A stretch of 64,000 nt of DNA, taken from Chitinophaga sp. MM2321. Lineage in GTDB: Bacteria; Bacteroidota; Bacteroidia; Chitinophagales; Chitinophagaceae. Position numbers and translations under genes: made by a program. The notes under the pieces are model-generated. The model ran no database searches and was not told the origin of the DNA. It was given only the letters and a program-made list of their open reading frames with translations. Positions 1 through 7,386 of this stretch are shown here, piece after piece. Location of the stretch: assembly GCF_964033635.1 (NCBI RefSeq), contig NZ_OZ035533.1, positions 2,046,001 to 2,110,000 on the forward strand. Reading direction: 5' to 3'. Position 1 is the stretch's first letter. The number at the start of each line of letters is the position of its first letter.

Positions 1-242
1 ATCAGTATATCGCGGTATTCGAAGGTCATTACGGAAGTAGCCACGGAGATACCTCTTTGCCGTTCAATTTCCATGAAGTCGGAAGTGGTGTGCTTCTTGA
101 TTTTATTGGATTTCACGGCACCCGCTGTCTGGATGGCACCGCCGAACAGGAGGAATTTCTCTGTCAGCGTGGTTTTACCGGCATCCGGGTGAGCGATGAT
201 AGCAAAGGATTTTCTTTTACTGATTTCGTTAGCGTACTTCAT
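1..242 (-). CDS. prfC: Peptide chain release factor 3 (RF3), N-terminal part only
   Basis: RF3 is the translational GTPase that recycles RF1/RF2 from the ribosome after termination. The complement of bases 242 to 1 is open throughout and runs off the window edge. Translation starts [20 protein letters not shown] and continues into a P-loop ([10 protein letters not shown], about residues 17-26), then a switch I region with the words [15 protein letters not shown] typical of RF3. Only about 80 of roughly 530 residues are present. The ATG at 242-240 is the natural start, since RF3 proteins begin a few residues before this KR(K/R)[18 protein letters not shown] stretch. A TAnnTTTG-type box lies upstream on the same strand. 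The elongation factor EF-G is a remote alternative, but the IQTAGAVK and ERQRGISV words favour RF3. Confidence 0.93.
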   Translation of the reverse strand, partial: MKYANEISKRKSFAIIAHPDAGKTTLTEKFLLFGGAIQTAGAVKSNKIKKHTTSDFMEIERQRGISVATSVMTFEYRDIL

Positions 243-262
243 ATATATCCGAAAAATGGCAG

Positions 263-270
263 CAAAGGTA
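263..270 (-). promoter_or_regulatory. Candidate -7 promoter box for prfC
   Basis: The minus strand reads TACCTTTG, matching the Bacteroidota -7 consensus TAnnTTTG, 20 bases before the prfC start codon. No clear -33 TTG was found at the usual distance, so this is a single-element match. Confidence 0.4.
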
Positions 271-345
271 ACTAAATTTTTTATCCGGCTATATTTCGTG
301 TTTATTGGCGATGCAGGTGAAATATAAATCCGCTAAATTTGGAAT

Positions 346-1599
346 ATGATAGCAACCCTTAAAATATTGTGGAACAGCTTCAAAATGGCATTACAGGAGC
401 TTCGGGTAAACAAGCTGCGTACCTTTTTGTCATTGTTGGGGATTACCATAGGTATATTCTGTATCATAGCGGTATTTACACTCACTAATAGCCTGGAACG
501 CAATATCAGGAAGGATCTGAGTGCGTTGGGGGATGATGTTATCTACGTGCAGAAATGGCCCTGGGGAGGCAATGGGGAGTATCCCTGGTGGAAATATATG
601 AATCGTCCGCAGCCGGAATACAAAGATTTTAAAAATATCGAGGAGAAAGTGCAGAGCGCCAGCTTTTCTTCTTTCAACTTTGAATCGGGCGGGAAGAAGG
701 TGGAGTATGGGGATGATTATATGGATGGGGTGACGATGATGGCCGTGAGCAACGATTTTGACCAGATTCAGCAGTTGCAGATCATCCAAGGACGTTTTTT
801 TGCCAATAGTGAAAGCAATAGCGGTACCAACGTGGGTATCCTGGGTGCTACTGTGTGGGATGGTTTGTTTAGCTCTGCAGAAGCGGCGCTGGGCAAAACG
901 GTGCGGGTAGCAGGTCGTGATACCAAGATCGTAGGGGTGCTGAAGAAGAAGGGGGAGAGCATGATTGGTGGGTTGAATTTTGATAATGCGATTATCCTGC
1001 CTTATCGGTTTGCCCGAACTTTGGTAGATGAACGCCGTTTTGCCGATCCTTATATCCTGGTGAAAGTCAGGCCCAACGTGTCGCTGGATCAGCTGAAAGA
1101 TGAACTGCGCGGTGTGATGCGTGCCACGCACCGGCTGAAACCCCGGGAGGAAGATGATTTTGCGCTGAATGAAATCAGTTCCGCCAGTGAAAACCTGAAT
1201 GCTATTTTTGGTGCGATCAACCTGGGAGGTGGCTTTATTGCTGTGTTTGCGCTGATCGTAGGAGCATTTGGTATTGCCAATATCATGTTTGTAACCGTAA
1301 AGGAAAGAACCAGCATTATAGGATTAAAAAAAGCTATCGGCGCCCGCAGAGGCATTATCCTGGCGGAATTCCTGATGGAAGCCGTTTGTTTGTGTCTCAT
1401 AGGAGGTTCGCTGGGCTTGCTGATGGTATATGCCGGCACCCTGGTGATCAATATGTCCGGTACTTTTGAAGTGGTTTTGTCTTTAGGCAACATCATTAAA
1501 GGACTCTCCATTTCCGCCGTTGTAGGCGTACTGGCCGGTTTTATCCCTGCCTACTCCGCCAGTAAACTGGATCCGGTGGTAGCGATACGCAGCAACTAG
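346..1599 (+). CDS. MacB/FtsX-type ABC transporter permease
   Basis: Inner-membrane permease of the MacB/LolC type, which couples cytoplasmic ATP hydrolysis to work on substrates in the periplasm. It has one N-terminal membrane helix (about residues 22-44, LSLLGITIGIFCIIAVFTL). A large periplasmic MacB_PCD domain follows (about 45-285), then an FtsX domain with three helices near 290-313, 338-364 and 380-403. The motif VKERTSIIGLKKAIGARRG on the cytoplasmic loop is the family's coupling region. At 417 residues it is full length. No ATPase or membrane-fusion partner lies beside it, so its substrate is unknown. A TAAATTTG box at 334-341 sits only 4 bases before the ATG. If that box is used, the transcript would be almost leaderless, or the true start would be Met14. 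Confidence 0.9.
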   Translation: MIATLKILWNSFKMALQELRVNKLRTFLSLLGITIGIFCIIAVFTLTNSLERNIRKDLSALGDDVIYVQKWPWGGNGEYPWWKYMNRPQPEYKDFKNIEEKVQSASFSSFNFESGGKKVEYGDDYMDGVTMMAVSNDFDQIQQLQIIQGRFFANSESNSGTNVGILGATVWDGLFSSAEAALGKTVRVAGRDTKIVGVLKKKGESMIGGLNFDNAIILPYRFARTLVDERRFADPYILVKVRPNVSLDQLKDELRGVMRATHRLKPREEDDFALNEISSASENLNAIFGAINLGGGFIAVFALIVGAFGIANIMFVTVKERTSIIGLKKAIGARRGIILAEFLMEAVCLCLIGGSLGLLMVYAGTLVINMSGTFEVVLSLGNIIKGLSISAVVGVLAGFIPAYSASKLDPVVAIRSN

Positions 1600-1760
1600 A
1601 GAAATATTTATGGATTTTGGAATTTTGGAATTTAGAGATTTGATTGTGTTTTGTTTATTCTCCCGGAAAAGTCAAATTAAAATATTTTTAATTTAAATAA
1701 CAAAACACAATCAAATCTCTAAATTCCAAAATTCCAAAATCCATAAATATTTGTCTAGTT
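1594..1760. repeat. Long near-perfect inverted repeat (62-bp arms) filling the gap before tsaD
   Basis: Bases 1594-1655 and 1699-1760 are reverse complements with one mismatch (1601 against 1753). The inner 54 bases of each arm (1602-1655 and 1699-1752) match perfectly. The 43-base centre (1656-1698) is AT-rich. The left arm begins at the last sense codon of the permease, includes its TAG stop, and the right arm ends 9 bases before the tsaD ATG. Within the arms, the word GGAATTTTGGAATTT is itself repetitive. A transcript across this region would fold into a very stable hairpin. It could be a miniature palindromic mobile repeat or a transcription/processing element. Confidence 0.9.
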
Positions 1761-1769
1761 TTGTGGCTT

Positions 1770-2777
1770 ATGTCTGTCAGAATATTAGCTATAGAATCTT
1801 CCTGCGATGATACAGGAGCGGCCGTGTTGGTAGATGGGAAGGTGTTATCCAATCATATTGCCAACCAGCGAATACATGAACAATACGGGGGAGTGGTACC
1901 AGAACTGGCGTCGCGTGCGCACCAGGAAAATATAGTGCCGGTAGTAGATATAGCGTTGCAAACAGCGGGGGTGAAACGGAGTGAGTTGAGTGCGATCGCT
2001 TTTACGCAGTCACCAGGACTTATAGGTTCGCTGCTGGTAGGTAGTTGTTTTGCCAAATCAATGGCCATGGCGCTGGATATCCCGCTCATCGGGATACATC
2101 ATATGCAGGCGCATGTACTGGCTAATTTTATTGATGATCCAAAGCCTTCGTTTCCTTTTTTATGTCTGACTGTTTCCGGTGGCCATACACAGATTGTGTT
2201 GTGTGAAAGTCCGCTGCAGATGCGGGTGATAGGCGAAACGCTGGATGATGCAGCCGGAGAAGCTTTTGATAAGAGTGCCAAAATACTGGGACTGCCATAT
2301 CCCGGCGGTCCTTTGATTGATAAATATGCCAAAGAAGGAAATCCTGCAAGATTTAAATTTACCGAACCACGTATCCCGGAACTGAATTTCAGTTTCAGCG
2401 GATTGAAAACAGGCATCCTGTACTTCCTCCAGGAGAACCTACAGAAAGATCCGGAATTTATTAATAAGAACCTGCCTGATATCTGTGCATCTATTCAGCA
2501 ACGTATCGTTAGTATCCTGCTCAATAAGGTATTGAAAGCATCGCAGGAAACGGGTATCCGTGATATTGCCATTGCTGGCGGTGTAAGTGCCAATAGTGGC
2601 CTGCGTGCAGCTTTGCAGCAATATGGCGCCAAGTATCACTGGCGTACTTTTATTCCGAAGTTTGAATATTGTACGGATAATGCAGGTATGATAGCGATGA
2701 TGGCTTATTATAAATATCTCGCAGGCGAATTTACTTCGCTGGATGCAGTGCCTACCGCAAGAGCATCAATGGACTGA
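1770..2777 (+). CDS. tsaD: tRNA threonylcarbamoyladenosine (t6A37) synthase subunit TsaD
   Basis: TsaD transfers the threonylcarbamoyl group to A37 of ANN-decoding tRNAs, working with TsaB and TsaE in the cytoplasm. The protein opens with the ASKHA-fold ATP-binding motif ILAIESSCDDTGAAVL. The metal-binding pair HHMQAH (His111 and His115) is present, as are LTVSGGHTQIV and the C-terminal CTDNAGMIA motif. The ATG at 1770 is preferred over an in-frame TTG at 1761, because family members begin directly before the ILAIESSCDET stretch. The resulting 335 residues are the usual length. It is essential housekeeping and is not functionally tied to its neighbours. The long inverted repeat ends just upstream and may affect its expression. 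Confidence 0.97.
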   Translation: MSVRILAIESSCDDTGAAVLVDGKVLSNHIANQRIHEQYGGVVPELASRAHQENIVPVVDIALQTAGVKRSELSAIAFTQSPGLIGSLLVGSCFAKSMAMALDIPLIGIHHMQAHVLANFIDDPKPSFPFLCLTVSGGHTQIVLCESPLQMRVIGETLDDAAGEAFDKSAKILGLPYPGGPLIDKYAKEGNPARFKFTEPRIPELNFSFSGLKTGILYFLQENLQKDPEFINKNLPDICASIQQRIVSILLNKVLKASQETGIRDIAIAGGVSANSGLRAALQQYGAKYHWRTFIPKFEYCTDNAGMIAMMAYYKYLAGEFTSLDAVPTARASMD

Positions 2778-2780
2778 CCA

Positions 2781-2816
2781 GGATTGCCGGGATTGAACAG
2801 GATTGTCGGGATGGAT
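2781..2816. repeat. Short imperfect tandem repeat after tsaD
   Basis: Two 17-base units, AGGATTGCCGGGATTGA (2781-2797) and AGGATTGTCGGGATGGA (2800-2816), differ at two positions and are 19 bases apart. They lie between the tsaD stop and the GH29 gene. Their function is unknown; they may be a copy of a dispersed intergenic repeat. Confidence 0.6.
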
Positions 2817-2852
2817 GCCGGATGTTTAAATAATATTTTTATATAATTTATT

Positions 2853-5033
2853 ATGCTGTATATGGAAACTGCAAAAAGGATATTCCGGAGGGCGGAGAAC
2901 AGCCGTGTTTTATTGATCATACTGGGTCTGATCATTTTTAATGTTGCCAGGGCGCAGGAGCCGGCATCGTTGTCTGCCTGGAAAGACCAGAAATATTCGA
3001 TGTTCATTCACTGGGGAGCTATTTATTCGACGCTGGGAGGCGTATGGGAGGGCAAGCCGGTAACGAAGGGATACAGTGAGCAGATCCAATCGCAGGGCGG
3101 TATTTTCAGCGATGAATATGGCGATGTAGCCAAACGTTTTAATCCCACACACTGGAATGCTGATTCTATTGTATTGCTGGCCAAAGCAGCGGGCATGAAG
3201 TCGGTTGTAATGACCTCCAAGCATCATGATGGGTTTTGCATGTTTCATTCTGCCTATACAAATTATAATGTGGTAGATGCCACGCCTTTTAAAAGAGATG
3301 TGTTGAAAGAATTGTCGGAAGCCTGTGCCCGGCATGGGTTGAAGTTCGGGATGTATTTTTCACTGATCGACTGGCATTTTCCGCAGGCATATCCTATTTC
3401 CAGCAGCAATAGTGATCCGATTACGCCGGAGCATCATGCGTATAACAAGCAACAGGTAACAGAGCTGATGACGAACTACGGTCCGGTGTCGGAGATATGG
3501 TTTGACATGGGGTCTTTGACGGCGCAGCAGAGCCGCGAGCTGGCGGATGTAGTACATCGTTTACAGCCGGGATGTATGGTGAGCGGACGTTTGGGTAATG
3601 ATGCGGGCGATTTTTGCGTGATGGGAGATAACCAGTATCCTGATTATAAAATAGCTGCACCCTGGCAAACACCTGCTTCCGTATACGATGAAACCTGGGG
3701 CTACCGCTCCTGGCAGGAACATGGTAAAGCAGGGGATAAGGCACACGAAAAACTGGAAGGGTTGATTAAAGTGGTAAGCCGTGGCGGAAATTACCTGTTG
3801 AACATAGGTCCACGTGGCGATGGTTCCGTAGTGGATTTTGAGAAAGAAGTATTGCTGTTGAACGGTCAATGGCTGCAACGCAACGGGGAGGCCATTTACA
3901 GCGCAAGTGCCAATCCGTTTGACACCACCTTTGCCTGGGGAGAGGTAACTACCAAACCTGGCAAACTATATTTACACCTGCTGCAAACACCTGTGGATGG
4001 AATGATTACCCTGCCCGGTTTAAACAGCCGCGTGAGCCAGGTAACCCTGCTGGAAGACAACAAAAAAATATCCTGTAAAATAACGGTGAAAAATGGCGCA
4101 ACGGTACTGCAACTACCGGCTGGATTTAAGATAGGAGAGAAAGATATTAAAGTATTGGCGCTGACCTGTAAAGACGGCGTGAAAATTACGCCGCAACACC
4201 TGTTGAAAAACCCGGTGGTATTAAACAGGGATAATGCTACACCTTTATTCAGTTTTTCAGGGATTGACTACGAAAGTTATTACCGTAGCCGGGTGGGTGA
4301 AACCTGGTCGTTTACCACTGCGAAGCCTGCAAAGCTTCGCCTGATATACAGTGCAGCCGAAAAGGGTAACAGCATACAGCTGACGCTGAATGGCAGCAGG
4401 CAGGAGATCCTGCTGGATGGTGGTACAGAACAGCCTTTGCATAATCAGCCGGGCAGTTTGCAATGGGGGCCTATGTACCAGGCTGGCCCCTTCTGGTCAG
4501 GTATTGATGGCACACAAGGGAATGTGAAAGATATTGATCCGGCCAAACCCTGGACCAATAAAGGTAACGGAGCATGGATGCTTCATACGGACTGGCAGAA
4601 TGATGCACCGCAAACGGTTCCGATGGACAGAAACCAGGCCTGGTATATCCTGCAGGAAATCACGGCGCCAGCGGCGGGAGCTTACCTTGTAGGCTTTACG
4701 AGTGGTGATGGCATTGCGGTATATTTAAACGGAGAAGAACAGATTGTACATAATAATCCTGACAGGGGAACCACGCAAACAGAAGTATTGCTGTTGCCAT
4801 TCAGGCAGGGTAAGAATCAGTTGCTGGTGAAATTTTATAACCGCTTTGATAAGCCATCTACTACCTGGGCTATTAACCGCCAGGTGCCGCAGGTATTGTA
4901 TTCGCAACCGGTACTGTTGCAGGTGGAAGGGAGTGGTAAAGTACAGACCTGTGAGATCAGGCAGGCGCACCCGGTATCTGTACACCGCAATTTGCGGATG
5001 CCTGACTTATCTGTGGTAATGGATGCAAAATAA
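2853..5033 (+). CDS. Secreted alpha-L-fucosidase, family GH29, with C-terminal accessory region
   Basis: Retaining fucosidase expected to release L-fucose from glycans in the periplasm or outside. A signal segment (about residues 19-35, LLIILGLIIFNVARAQ) precedes the GH29 barrel (about 40-360). The barrel holds MFIHWG, the active-site words SKHHDGF (His124-His125) and VSEIWFDMG, in which Asp218 should be the nucleophile. Residues about 365-450 form the usual beta-sandwich. The last roughly 270 residues are an extra beta-rich region ending in a jelly-roll-like part (GAYLVGFTSGDGIAVYLNGE), which may bind carbohydrate. At 726 residues it is far longer than minimal GH29 enzymes. An alternative start at Met4 is equally plausible. 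Its stop is 2 bases before trmN, so the two are probably cotranscribed. Confidence 0.9.
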   Translation: MLYMETAKRIFRRAENSRVLLIILGLIIFNVARAQEPASLSAWKDQKYSMFIHWGAIYSTLGGVWEGKPVTKGYSEQIQSQGGIFSDEYGDVAKRFNPTHWNADSIVLLAKAAGMKSVVMTSKHHDGFCMFHSAYTNYNVVDATPFKRDVLKELSEACARHGLKFGMYFSLIDWHFPQAYPISSSNSDPITPEHHAYNKQQVTELMTNYGPVSEIWFDMGSLTAQQSRELADVVHRLQPGCMVSGRLGNDAGDFCVMGDNQYPDYKIAAPWQTPASVYDETWGYRSWQEHGKAGDKAHEKLEGLIKVVSRGGNYLLNIGPRGDGSVVDFEKEVLLLNGQWLQRNGEAIYSASANPFDTTFAWGEVTTKPGKLYLHLLQTPVDGMITLPGLNSRVSQVTLLEDNKKISCKITVKNGATVLQLPAGFKIGEKDIKVLALTCKDGVKITPQHLLKNPVVLNRDNATPLFSFSGIDYESYYRSRVGETWSFTTAKPAKLRLIYSAAEKGNSIQLTLNGSRQEILLDGGTEQPLHNQPGSLQWGPMYQAGPFWSGIDGTQGNVKDIDPAKPWTNKGNGAWMLHTDWQNDAPQTVPMDRNQAWYILQEITAPAAGAYLVGFTSGDGIAVYLNGEEQIVHNNPDRGTTQTEVLLLPFRQGKNQLLVKFYNRFDKPSTTWAINRQVPQVLYSQPVLLQVEGSGKVQTCEIRQAHPVSVHRNLRMPDLSVVMDAK

Positions 5034-5035
5034 TA

Positions 5036-5758
5036 ATGGCAAATACTTTTTTCAGGTTTAAGCAATTTAATGTTGACCAGGCGCATTGCGCCATGAAGGT
5101 GTGTACAGATGCCTGTATACAAGGTGCTTTCACGGCCCAATACCTGGTGAACAACCAGCTAACGGTGCCGGCTATACTGGATATAGGCGCCGGTACGGGT
5201 TTGCTCAGCCTGATGCTGGCGCAGCAGGTAGACGCATGTATTACCGCTGTGGAGCTGGACCCCGGCGCAGCGGAGCAGGCAACAAAGAACTTCGCAGCCT
5301 CTCCCTGGGCGCACCGGCTGGTACTAACGCATCAGGATATACGAAAAATGGAGGTAGCCATCCCTTATGATTTTATTATTACGAATCCGCCGTTTTATGA
5401 ATCTGCACTGAAGAGCGGGCATGCGCAGAAAGACCAGGCTATGCATGCCACCACCCTGGGTTACGGGGAGTTGATAACAGCAATAGACCGGCATCTTCAT
5501 CCGGCAGGTACTTTTTCAATATTGCTTCCGTTTGTGCAGTTTGAGACGTTCCGTGTACTGGCTGAGGCGGCAGGGTTTCATTTACAGGAGGTGCTGTATA
5601 TCCGTCAAAGTGTGAAGCATGGCTATTTCAGGGCTACCGGTATCTTTGGGCGCGAAGCGTTGGAGACGCATGAAACAGAGCTGGCCATTTACGATGAGCA
5701 TAACGTATATACGTCTCCGTTTGTGGCACTGTTACAGTCCTACTATTTATACCTCTGA
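5036..5758 (+). CDS. trmN: tRNA1(Val) adenine-37 N6-methyltransferase (TrmN6/YfiC type)
   Basis: SAM-dependent enzyme expected to methylate N6 of A37 in tRNA-Val. The Rossmann-fold motif I is LDIGAGTGLLSL (Gly51-Gly55 core). The acidic motif is AVELDPGAAEQA, and the N6-adenine catalytic motif is NPPFY (residues 117-121). Its length of 240 residues is typical. The N-terminal FFRFKQFNVDQAHCAMKVCT stretch (4-23) matches the conserved F-x-V-x-Q-x-x-x-x-MKV(C/G)TD of YfiC proteins. It follows the GH29 gene by 2 bases. Its 3' end overlaps the convergent downstream gene by 12 bases. Confidence 0.92.
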   Translation: MANTFFRFKQFNVDQAHCAMKVCTDACIQGAFTAQYLVNNQLTVPAILDIGAGTGLLSLMLAQQVDACITAVELDPGAAEQATKNFAASPWAHRLVLTHQDIRKMEVAIPYDFIITNPPFYESALKSGHAQKDQAMHATTLGYGELITAIDRHLHPAGTFSILLPFVQFETFRVLAEAAGFHLQEVLYIRQSVKHGYFRATGIFGREALETHETELAIYDEHNVYTSPFVALLQSYYLYL

Positions 5759-6970
5759 GTTTTCTTCTTTTGCATAATTTTCCAGGTAGGCATACTTTGC
5801 CGTGAGGGAGCCATGCGCCGTGATGGTGGCATTCCCGATCATTTCACTGTTGGGCTTCAACAATTCTTCAAATACATATTTCATGAGCTGATCGCCGAAG
5901 TATTGGGAAGCGTCCCGGGGCAGTTCATTAGGCAGATTGCTGACGCACATCATATCTACGGTGCCTGGCAGGTAGGGTGCTGTTTTCGTCATTGTTTCTT
6001 TGATGACGCCATAGACAGGGTCTTCGATGGTACTGTCGCCCAGGTTGCAGGGAATAGACCCATAGGTGTCGTCTGTAATATCGGCGATCACCTGTATGCG
6101 GAAATTATCTTTCTTCAGGTCGGCGGCGCTGAACAGGGGCTGGATCCGCTTATCCCAATAGATGCCGTTCATGAGCACATCGCTCACCGTTACATACGGA
6201 AGAAAACGGCATTCGTAGTTTTCGGGATGGGCATGGAAGTCGGCCCTGCTATATGTTTTATCGTTTTTTCGCAGATAGAGTTCGCCGGCTTTGAGTTGGG
6301 TATATACCGGGTAAGCGTATTGATTAACGAGGTATTCTTCGGGGGGAAGATATTTGACCCCCAGGAGTCCCATGATTTCCAATATGCCTGCTGCCACACG
6401 GCCGGAGCCGGTAACCACGATTTTCATCGGCGGAAGTTTCACGCCAAAGTAGTGTGTGATCAGTTCCTGGAAGTCGCGGCAGGTATGTACAGGCTTGAAG
6501 GAGAAGGCGCCTGTTTTTTTGCCCAGGGCCTGTAATCCGTTGTGGGCGCCTACTACACCGGCAAAGAAGCCGAAACCAAGAATGCGTTGTCCGTCCGGAT
6601 GCACGAGGCATTCATAATCGATCAGTGTGATATTTTTTTTCAGGATTGCCTGGAGCATCTGCCTGTTATGTGGCTGTTCCTTTTTAGTATGACTGAAGAA
6701 GAGATAAGTTTTGCCGGAGAGGAGATTTTCAACGGGGACCTCTTTGATTCCCAGCAGGAAGTGGCAGTGCGAGAGATCCTCTTTCAGGATGATACCTGCT
6801 TTTTCATACTCTTCATCTTCAAAACAACGATGTGGAGAAGGTTGTACCCGCATCTGCACCTGGGGGTAGTGCTGCATGATCCATTGGCATTGTTTGGGAG
6901 AGAACGCAACCCGGTTATCATGCGGATGTTTTTCTTCCCTGATCAGCCCTATATAAATCGTGTTTTCCAT
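5747..6970 (-). CDS. Saccharopine/alanine dehydrogenase-like NAD(P)-dependent oxidoreductase
   Basis: Cytoplasmic oxidoreductase of the alanine dehydrogenase/PNT superfamily, closest in arrangement to saccharopine dehydrogenases. The N-terminal AlaDh_PNT domain begins with IYIGLIREEKHPHDNRVAFS. A nucleotide-binding Rossmann segment (VVTGSGRVAAGILEIMG) lies near the middle. The later words MCVSNLPNELPRDASQYFG are typical of the LYS1/LKR-type C-terminus. The ATG at 6970 gives 407 residues beginning MENTIYIGL. An upstream in-frame ATG at 7033 would add a hydrophobic 21-residue stretch that does not belong to the family. It probably acts in lysine/saccharopine metabolism, but the exact substrate cannot be fixed from sequence. 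No pathway partner is adjacent. Confidence 0.8.
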   Translation of the reverse strand: MENTIYIGLIREEKHPHDNRVAFSPKQCQWIMQHYPQVQMRVQPSPHRCFEDEEYEKAGIILKEDLSHCHFLLGIKEVPVENLLSGKTYLFFSHTKKEQPHNRQMLQAILKKNITLIDYECLVHPDGQRILGFGFFAGVVGAHNGLQALGKKTGAFSFKPVHTCRDFQELITHYFGVKLPPMKIVVTGSGRVAAGILEIMGLLGVKYLPPEEYLVNQYAYPVYTQLKAGELYLRKNDKTYSRADFHAHPENYECRFLPYVTVSDVLMNGIYWDKRIQPLFSAADLKKDNFRIQVIADITDDTYGSIPCNLGDSTIEDPVYGVIKETMTKTAPYLPGTVDMMCVSNLPNELPRDASQYFGDQLMKYVFEELLKPNSEMIGNATITAHGSLTAKYAYLENYAKEENSEV

Positions 6971-7078
6971 TCCTGAATTTACTGCAAATTTTATTGCCAA
7001 TAACGAATAAGCCAATACAGATATAGCCGCCACCTCTGAATGAGGACGGTATTTTTTTATTTTAAAGAGAAAAATTTC

Positions 7079-7109
7079 TTGCAGGTTAAAAAAAGGTTTT
7101 CTATATTTG
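7079..7109 (+). promoter_or_regulatory. Promoter of the tRNA-Leu gene
   Basis: TTG at 7079-7081 and TATATTTG at 7102-7109, separated by 20 bases, match the Bacteroidota housekeeping promoter (-33 TTTG/TTG and -7 TAnnTTTG). The -7 box ends 37 bases before the mature tRNA. Confidence 0.7.
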
Positions 7110-7146
7110 CATCCCGCAATTGACGCGGAGAGTTCTTATAGAGATT

Positions 7147-7230
7147 GCCCAGATGGCGGAATTGGTAGACGCGCTAGACTCAAAATCTTGTATTCGCAAG
7201 GGTGTGCAGGTTCGATTCCTGTTCTGGGCA
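7147..7230 (+). tRNA. tRNA-Leu (anticodon CAA)
   Basis: 84-base type II tRNA. The acceptor arms GCCCAGA and TCTGGGC pair perfectly and are followed by discriminator A. The D arm carries TGGCGGAATTGGTAGACGC, typical of leucine tRNAs. The anticodon loop CTCAAAA gives CAA, which reads the UUG codon. The anticodon stem has one T-T mismatch. The variable arm hairpin (TTGTATTCGCAA) is long, and the T arm GGTTCGATTCC is canonical. CCA is not encoded. An upstream promoter and a downstream terminator frame it as a single-gene transcript. Confidence 0.95.
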
Positions 7231-7252
7231 CAATTACTACCAAAGTTTTAAG

Positions 7253-7282
7253 AAGGTTCACGAAAGTGGACCTTTTTTATTT
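7253..7282 (+). terminator. Intrinsic terminator after tRNA-Leu
   Basis: The 9-base stem AAGGTTCAC/GTGGACCTT (one G-T pair, GAAA tetraloop) is followed by TTTTTATTT. It lies 22 bases after the tRNA. Confidence 0.8.
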
Positions 7283-7329
7283 GTACCCGTCAATGAATAA
7301 TACCGGCATGCGGGCGTTTTTTTAAGATA

Positions 7330-7365
7330 AAAAATCCCGCTCATTTTTCAACTCGCGGGATTTTT
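7330..7365 (-). terminator. Intrinsic terminator for the susD-like gene (may work both ways)
   Basis: AAAAATCCCGC (7330-7340) and GCGGGATTTTT (7355-7365) form an 11-base perfect stem with a 14-base loop. It sits 21 bases past the SusD stop. A- and T-runs on both sides would allow termination in either direction. Confidence 0.8.
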
Positions 7366-7386
7366 CAATCATTATTGTTGTATTAA

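Noticed and set aside
57..275. Plus-strand open frame of 72 codons at the left edge
   Set aside because: The opposite strand encodes a clear RF3 N-terminus; the plus frame has no family signal.
5813..6535. Plus-strand open frame of 240 codons
   Set aside because: It lies entirely antisense to the saccharopine dehydrogenase-like gene, whose motifs are clear; the frame is a shadow.
7107..7325. Plus-strand frame across the tRNA gene and its terminators
   Set aside because: It consists of the tRNA-Leu sequence plus terminator hairpins and has no protein-like composition.
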